Assembly: GCA_028829895.1 (NCBI GenBank) | Contig: CM054183.1 | Location: forward strand, 74,821,571 to 74,885,570 | Origin: Sinotaia quadrata | Taxonomy: Eukaryota > Mollusca > Gastropoda > Architaenioglossa > Viviparidae | DNA: 64,000 nt | Reading direction: 5' to 3' | In this document: piece by piece, positions 51,501 to 57,900 of the stretch | Position numbering within the stretch: position 1 is the stretch's first letter | Layout of the letters: each line of letters opens with the position of its first letter | Translations under genes and position numbers: made by a program | The notes under the pieces: generated by a model | The model's input: the letters and a program-made list of their open reading frames with translations, nothing else | What the model was told of the DNA's origin: nothing | The model's database searches: none

Positions 51501-54500
51501 AGTAACTCTGCCAAGTCAGAAATCAATTATTGCCTCTGATGAGAGTTTATTCTCTCAATTTTTAATTGGATATGCATAATGACATAGTTCCTAGCAGAAG
51601 TTTGCAACTCTTGAATGTCCTATAATAATGCTGCTATTCATAAAAGGAAAATAAAGCTAAAATTAGTTGAAGTCATTACATGTATACCAATTCAAAATAA
51701 CTATTAAATGCTATTTAACAATTTATTATTCTGTCGGTTCAATGTTTTAGATTATAACTGTATATTCAAGAGAAATTTCAGTACCTGCTCTCATATGTCT
51801 TTTAAATTTTAATATTTTATTGATTTTAATTCAAAAATCATCTTTGAAACTAACATGTTGAAAGTGATGCTTAAGTGTCTAAAAATTAAAATAACATTTC
51901 TTAAATGTTGAAAGTATTTTACTTTTCACATCTGCAGGTTTTATTTCTGAAATGATTAAGAATGTGTGTGTGTCTCTGAGTAAGTGTTAATAGCCCATAT
52001 GTATTATACACACTTAATTTTGTATTCATTGAGTAATAGAGTTTAAAGCACATTATGTACTATATGCTAAATGTTACACTATTATTGTATTGAATGAAAA
52101 AAGCTACACTTGCACATATTCTTTTTTAATTCATGCACCAGATTACACTTAGTTGATTGCACTAGATTGCAATGAAGTAAATTGCATGAGATGGTAAACT
52201 TTAGCCAGGGGACTCATTATTATTTCCTTTTCATGCTTAACCCATTCACAAGCAATAAAAAATAACACTGTGACACAAAAAAATTTTTTTTGAAAGTTGT
52301 CTAAGATTTTTCAACTGATTTAGAACAGTTTTGCACTGCTAAATTTGAAAATGACATTCGTTTTTTTTTTTTTAATCAGATCAGGTTTTTGATCTAATTT
52401 AAAAAATCTGATCTTATAGCTAAATTGATTACATTTTTGTAACATTATTAGGCAATTTTTGTTAATATTTCTCTTCCAAAATAGGTTTTTAAATAAAAAA
52501 ATATTAATTTAAATTTTAAAAAATCGTTTTCTAACACAATTCATTTATTAAATGTTAAAAGAGTTTATTAGTGTACATTGAATAGTAGACATTGATAACG
52601 CTAAGTACATATAAATTCAATATTAGGTCATCATTGTTCAAAATTCAGGGCATGAACTTCCGTCTCTTCGAACTTCTAGAATGCTCAGCAGTAGGAATGT
52701 CTCTTTTTAGAGTCCAACAGTAATCAGCCATCATGACTGCATCCCAGTGTCCCTGATACCTGGTTTCCATCTCTTTCATATCCTGATGAAATCTCTCCCC
52801 TTGCTCGTCGCTCATTGATCCCAGATTTTCAGGAAACCGATCCATAGGTGAGAATAAGTAATGCATTTTGATGCTCATGTTGCATCCAAGATTTCTGAAA
52901 GCAGTCAGCATATTGGCAACAAGCTCTGCATAGTTCCTGGCCTTATTGTTGCCAAGAAAGTTTTTCACGACCAGAACAAAAGCCTTCCACGCTTCCAGTT
53001 CCACTTCATTCATTGAGTTTTCAAACTCTGGATCTCTGATTAGCTTACGGAGTTGTGGACCATCAAAATGCCAACTTTCAACTTCTCAATGGTCAACCCT
53101 GGAAAAGCATGGCACAAGTAAGCAAAACAGCCACCATCCTTGTCCAGAGCTTTGGTGAACTGTTTGATTAAGCCAAGCTTAATGTGCAGCAGTGGGAAAA
53201 GTATCTTGTCTCTGTCCACCAGAGGGTTGTTTATGAGGTTCTTTGCTTTGCAAGGTACCAATTCCTCCCGTATAGGCCAGTCCTGCTTCATGTAATGCTG
53301 TGCTTTGTCCCTACTATCCCACATGCACAGAAAGCACGGGTACTTGGTGAATCCAGGCTGTTATCCCAAACTTTTACCATCTTCAGGTCAACACAAAGTA
53401 ACCATCCATGCTGATCATAACGAATTTTCTCCAGCACGTACTTCACCGCTTCATACTTCTCCTTCAGTGTAGTCGAGTGAGCTAGAGGTACAGAGGCAAA
53501 CTGGTTACCATTGTAGCAGAACATTTCAGTGATCGCTTGCTGCTGTCAATGAACAATCTCCAATCTTCAGGTTTATACTGTGGCACTCCAAGCTTGTGCA
53601 GAAGCTGCGCAATATCTGTACAGTACACCGGGTCCTTCTCTGTAGAGAAAAAACTGAGATACTCTTGATATCTGTTGCAGTAGAAGGTGATACGAAAATG
53701 TCAGAAAGGACGTTTTTTCCCCTCAATCTGGATGCCAACAGTTCAGCGGATGACTTTGACAAGCTGAGATCACGAATTAGATCATTTAGCACCTTTTGCG
53801 AAAAAGGATTTGGAACATCATCATCATCAAGAACCACTAATTCTTCTTCTTCATATTCTTCAACACTCGGTAAGTTCTCCAGGGACAGGTACTGGAATTT
53901 CATCACAATGAGTTACTGGACGTGCTGATTCAAGATCAGGATACTTAAGGCTGCTCCGTTATTTTTCTGTTAATGTCAGTCACATCAATAGCGCAGAAGT
54001 AGCAGTCAGTGACATGGTTTGTCGGTTCCCTCCAAACCAAAGGAATTCCAGACAACTCTTCTTACCATTGGTCCAATGATGAAGATTTTCGGTGCATATC
54101 TTGCATACCATGTGTGGCGCCCAAACTTTATCCTGATCACCAAGTTTTATACCAAAATAAGCATGGTATGCACGCTTTATAAAACCTGTTGCTATATTCC
54201 TGTTAGGAACAATGGTGTATTTCCGCAGGTGTAGCAAAATACATCAGGTTTATTTCTGCAACGTCTTCTGGTCGATTCCATTTCATTATCTAAAGAAGAA
54301 AAATATCATTTATATCAATTATTCAAAAATTAGCTTATGTAACCTATTCATAATTATGTAAAACAAATTATAATTTGTTTATTTAAAGAAATAAGAAAGA
54401 ATATTACATCATTATATGCAGCCCTGAAAATGAAAAAAAAGTCCCACCAGCCTTTGGCTAGTAACTTAAAAATTTTACTAGCCAAACTAAAAAATTTACT

Positions 54501-54883
54501 AGCCAAACTAAAATGTTTCCTAGCCAATTTAATTTTTTTCTAGACAATCAAAATAGCCTAACATAAAAAAAAATACTGTTTTGTTCAGGTAATCTGGGTG
54601 GTCATGTGGTTATTAGCTATAATATCGTGTCAATTTTATTAATAAAAGTAGTAGCTAGATATTATTAAGATAATTGGGGGGGGGGAGTTTGAGAGAGAGA
54701 GAGAAAGAGAGCGAATGATGTCAGTGTTATACAAATCAATGTGTGATTTCCTCTATGATATTTCAGTTTGAATTTTTTTTAATTTTCTGAAGGTCTTTTA
54801 CAACGAAAGCTCAATTTTGTATTGTTTTACAGTGATGTTTTTATTTTTACTTTCAACTTAATCTGATAAAGTTATAAATAATC

Positions 54884-54914
<31 letters not shown>

Positions 54915-57900
54915 TGCTGGGATCAGAACATCTGGCCACTCAGTGTATTGTAACTTTCTAGGCCTGCCAGATGAATTTGTCCACTTGGCAGCAGAACTCT
55001 CAGGCTGGAAGTGTACAGAAACAGTTAGCGCACCACGGAAGCTTGATCTTGAAACAGAGATAAGAAATGACGCCATTATTAAACACTTAACACGTGTAGA
55101 TTTTGGACACACACATACACCGCCGTGTACGTGTGACACCTTGATTGACGGAGTGAATACGCATGAGAAGATAGAGGCAGATTCTATCAGTTGTGTACCG
55201 TTAAGGTGTGTTTCAACTTCTAGCAACACATTGACTGATTTTACTGATGGGACCAATACACATGAGAAGATAGGGACGAATTCTATCAGTTGTGTACCGT
55301 TAAAGGGCAGTGACACGTTGACTAAGTCTACTGACCGAACTGTTAGTTAAGAGAGAGTCACTACGAAGACTGATATCGGTAGATCTCGATCTCCGGTAAA
55401 TGACGTGAGTCATGACGTAATTTTGAAACACAAGATTATTGCGTTGTGCGAGGTTTCGAGTGCTAACACATTGACAGCCAGGGAAACAGAAGTATTTGAT
55501 CCAGATGACAGCATAGGTAGCAATACAGACGGAGACAATGTGCCTATGATAAATTCATTTACTTCAGATGACATGACAGTTGTCAGAACTGAGACAGAAT
55601 TCTTTTCCAAACGTGACATGGAAGAAGATAGAGTCAAAAAGTGTACAGGGACGAAATCTAGTATTTCTGGTGTAGACTTGCTAGAGACAGTCGATGACAA
55701 CGCAGGTATACTGGTGAGTATGCACGATGCTGTTGTCAGAGACAGGGCAGAACTGCTGTCTGCAGATAAATCACTTAAAGGACTTAGTGACGAACTAGAA
55801 GCCACGGTACATGGACTACCCTTATTGACTCACTTGTTGAGATAAAGGAATGTCATGAGTACTACCAAAAACAATAGAGAGAAGAAGAAAGGAAGGAAAA
55901 TTTACAAACCCATAGTTGTACACAAAAAAGTTCATTTTAGCGCACTCGCAGTTGGCGACTGAAGTTTTTTTTTTAGTCGCCAATTTTTTTTCTCACTAGC
56001 CATGGCGACTAAATTAGTCGCCATTTTCAGGCCTGATATGTAAAAAAAAACCACAAAAAAAATAATGTCACAATAGATCAAAAAGTTGGTTGATCAAAAA
56101 TAGCTCCAAAAGTTGACCTGATTGTACAAAACCGATGTCATTTTTGGATCCAGCACAATAAAACTATCATAAATCTGTCAAAAAATCTTAGACAGTAATT
56201 TGTTTTGCCCAGTGAATTTCCCCTTCATAATATTTGCCATCTGTAGAATCACATTAGATAAAAGATCATAATATAATGTACTTTTAACTACTTTTATGAG
56301 ATTTCTTATATTTGTGTTAGGATTTATATTATTATATGTATAGATCTGAATATGAAGTAAATATAATCTTAAGATCTATTCTCACGATCTTACAAATGTA
56401 TTTGCAAATGGTATAGAGCAACTGTCTAATAGAACAGTTTAGGTACTTCCACCCAAGATCATACTTGCTTTATAAACATCCCCAACATCCTTATCTGTAC
56501 AAGATATGTCAAGCGCGCGCGCACACACACACACACACACCTGCACATATTTGTTTTATTTTCTTATCAGGACTGCATAATCACAGGATTTATAAAAACT
56601 GAATATGATAAGATTTTTATGATATATCGCTCTTGTAAGTTTTAAAAAATAAAGTGAGAAAGAAAAGAAAATGACAAATTTATTTGTTAGTGGATGAACA
56701 GAAGAAAGGTATGCAGTGTAAATATCTGCTACAGATTGATTTAAACATATAAATGTTATATTTTGCAAAAGTAAACAATATCTTAGTAAATAAACTTAAT
56801 CAGATTTTTGCAGTCTTATACAAAGCATACACATTTTTCCAGTTCAGAGTATGATTTTTACACCAATTTTCTTGCTGTTAATCTGCTGCATGGCATTTAG
56901 TACAATATTATGATGATGCCACTAAGAGTGTATATTGGAAATAGGACTAGTTCTCTTCCAGATACGAATACTTCAGCCTTATCTGTTTATAGTATATGCT
57001 AGAGATCATATTCATGTGACATTTGCCTGCCCACTTTGAACTGTGTATGCTACAACGTTTTGATAATATAACTGTATGTGCAAAATACCCTTCACAGTAT
57101 TAATTTTAACTTTTTATATCTTTGATATTTTATTTATATAATGCCTTTTTAAAAAAATAATTTGTTTTATTTCATGTTCATTATTTATAAATAGACATAA
57201 TTCAAATAACTGCAAATGTAGTTTTCTCATTTAATTATCTTGCACTTTAACACTGGATTGTCCAAAACATCAGTGGTTTAAATTTCAAAAGTATTTTGTG
57301 GAATTTTTATCTTACACTCAGATATTTATTTAGATTTATTCAGGTGTCTGAAATAATTATTATCTGAAGCAGAAGTAGTAATGTGATTAGAAAATATTGC
57401 TGTTGTATATTATATTAAAAATCATTGTGCACATATATATTTTAAGAAAAAAGAAGTGAATGAAGTTAAAAGTCATCGACCCAACCAAGCTATTTTGGAC
57501 AGGTTAAGGGAAGAAATGAAGCGACTCCATGCACAAAAGGTTAGTTACCCCTTATAAAATTTTTTAATGTTGTGACTAATACTCAACTATATAATTTTAA
57601 AAAATCATTAACATACCAATTTGTGCGAAATTAGAGTGAACTGGTTCTAAACTTGTTAATAGATCTGTGAACAATTTGATAGATTGATTATGCCTGACTT
57701 CAACATTAGGCTTGAAGGTTTGGTCTACTGACAAAGTATTTAAAGCTAATAATTTCTTAATAAAACAATTAATAATGACTAATTTCAACAAACAACAATA
57801 CAACATTTAAATAAAAAATTGTTATGATTAAACTATAAAATAAAGCATAAATAAGTTAAAACCAAGATATAAGAAAATTCCACATGCATGTTTACAACAT

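Larger units (their letters stand above)
54414..56040. repeat. 5-bp target-site duplication ATATG around hAT copy 3
   Basis: ATATG occurs at 54414-54418 and 56036-56040 directly outside the element ends. Confidence 0.9.
52243..56216 (-). mobile_element. Candidate DNA transposon with imperfect inverted repeats carrying an uncharacterised gene
   Basis: The left flank of the degenerate gene (about 52243-52420) and the right flank (about 56041-56216) are imperfect inverted copies. The best block is gtctaagattttt followed by gattta, agtttt and aaaatgaca words in the same order; an outer attcac word is shared too. Removing the nested hAT copy (1617 bp plus one 5-bp duplication) leaves an element of about 2.35 kb in which the gene takes up most of the length. 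No target duplication could be defined, so the exact ends and the mobility are inferred. Confidence 0.5.
51321..57446 (+). other. DGCR8 intron with inverted-repeat element and hAT copy 3
   Basis: From 51321 to 52240 the sequence is AT-rich with nothing recognised. Then follow the inverted-repeat element (52243-56216) with its minus-strand gene and nested hAT copy 3. From 56217 to 57446 the intron is again AT-rich, with a (GC)n(AC)n run at 56513-56540. The acceptor is the unusual atattttaag. Confidence 0.7.

Noticed and set aside
54882..55316. Minus-strand 144-codon frame joining the captured segment to the transposase tail
   Set aside because: Only the C-terminal part matches copy 2; the rest is the reverse of the captured segment. 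A fusion protein is possible but unsupported.
55410..55805. 131-codon minus-strand frame, Ser/Leu/Val-rich
   Set aside because: Antisense of the captured segment; the + strand reading is more protein-like and internally repeated. It cannot be fully excluded.
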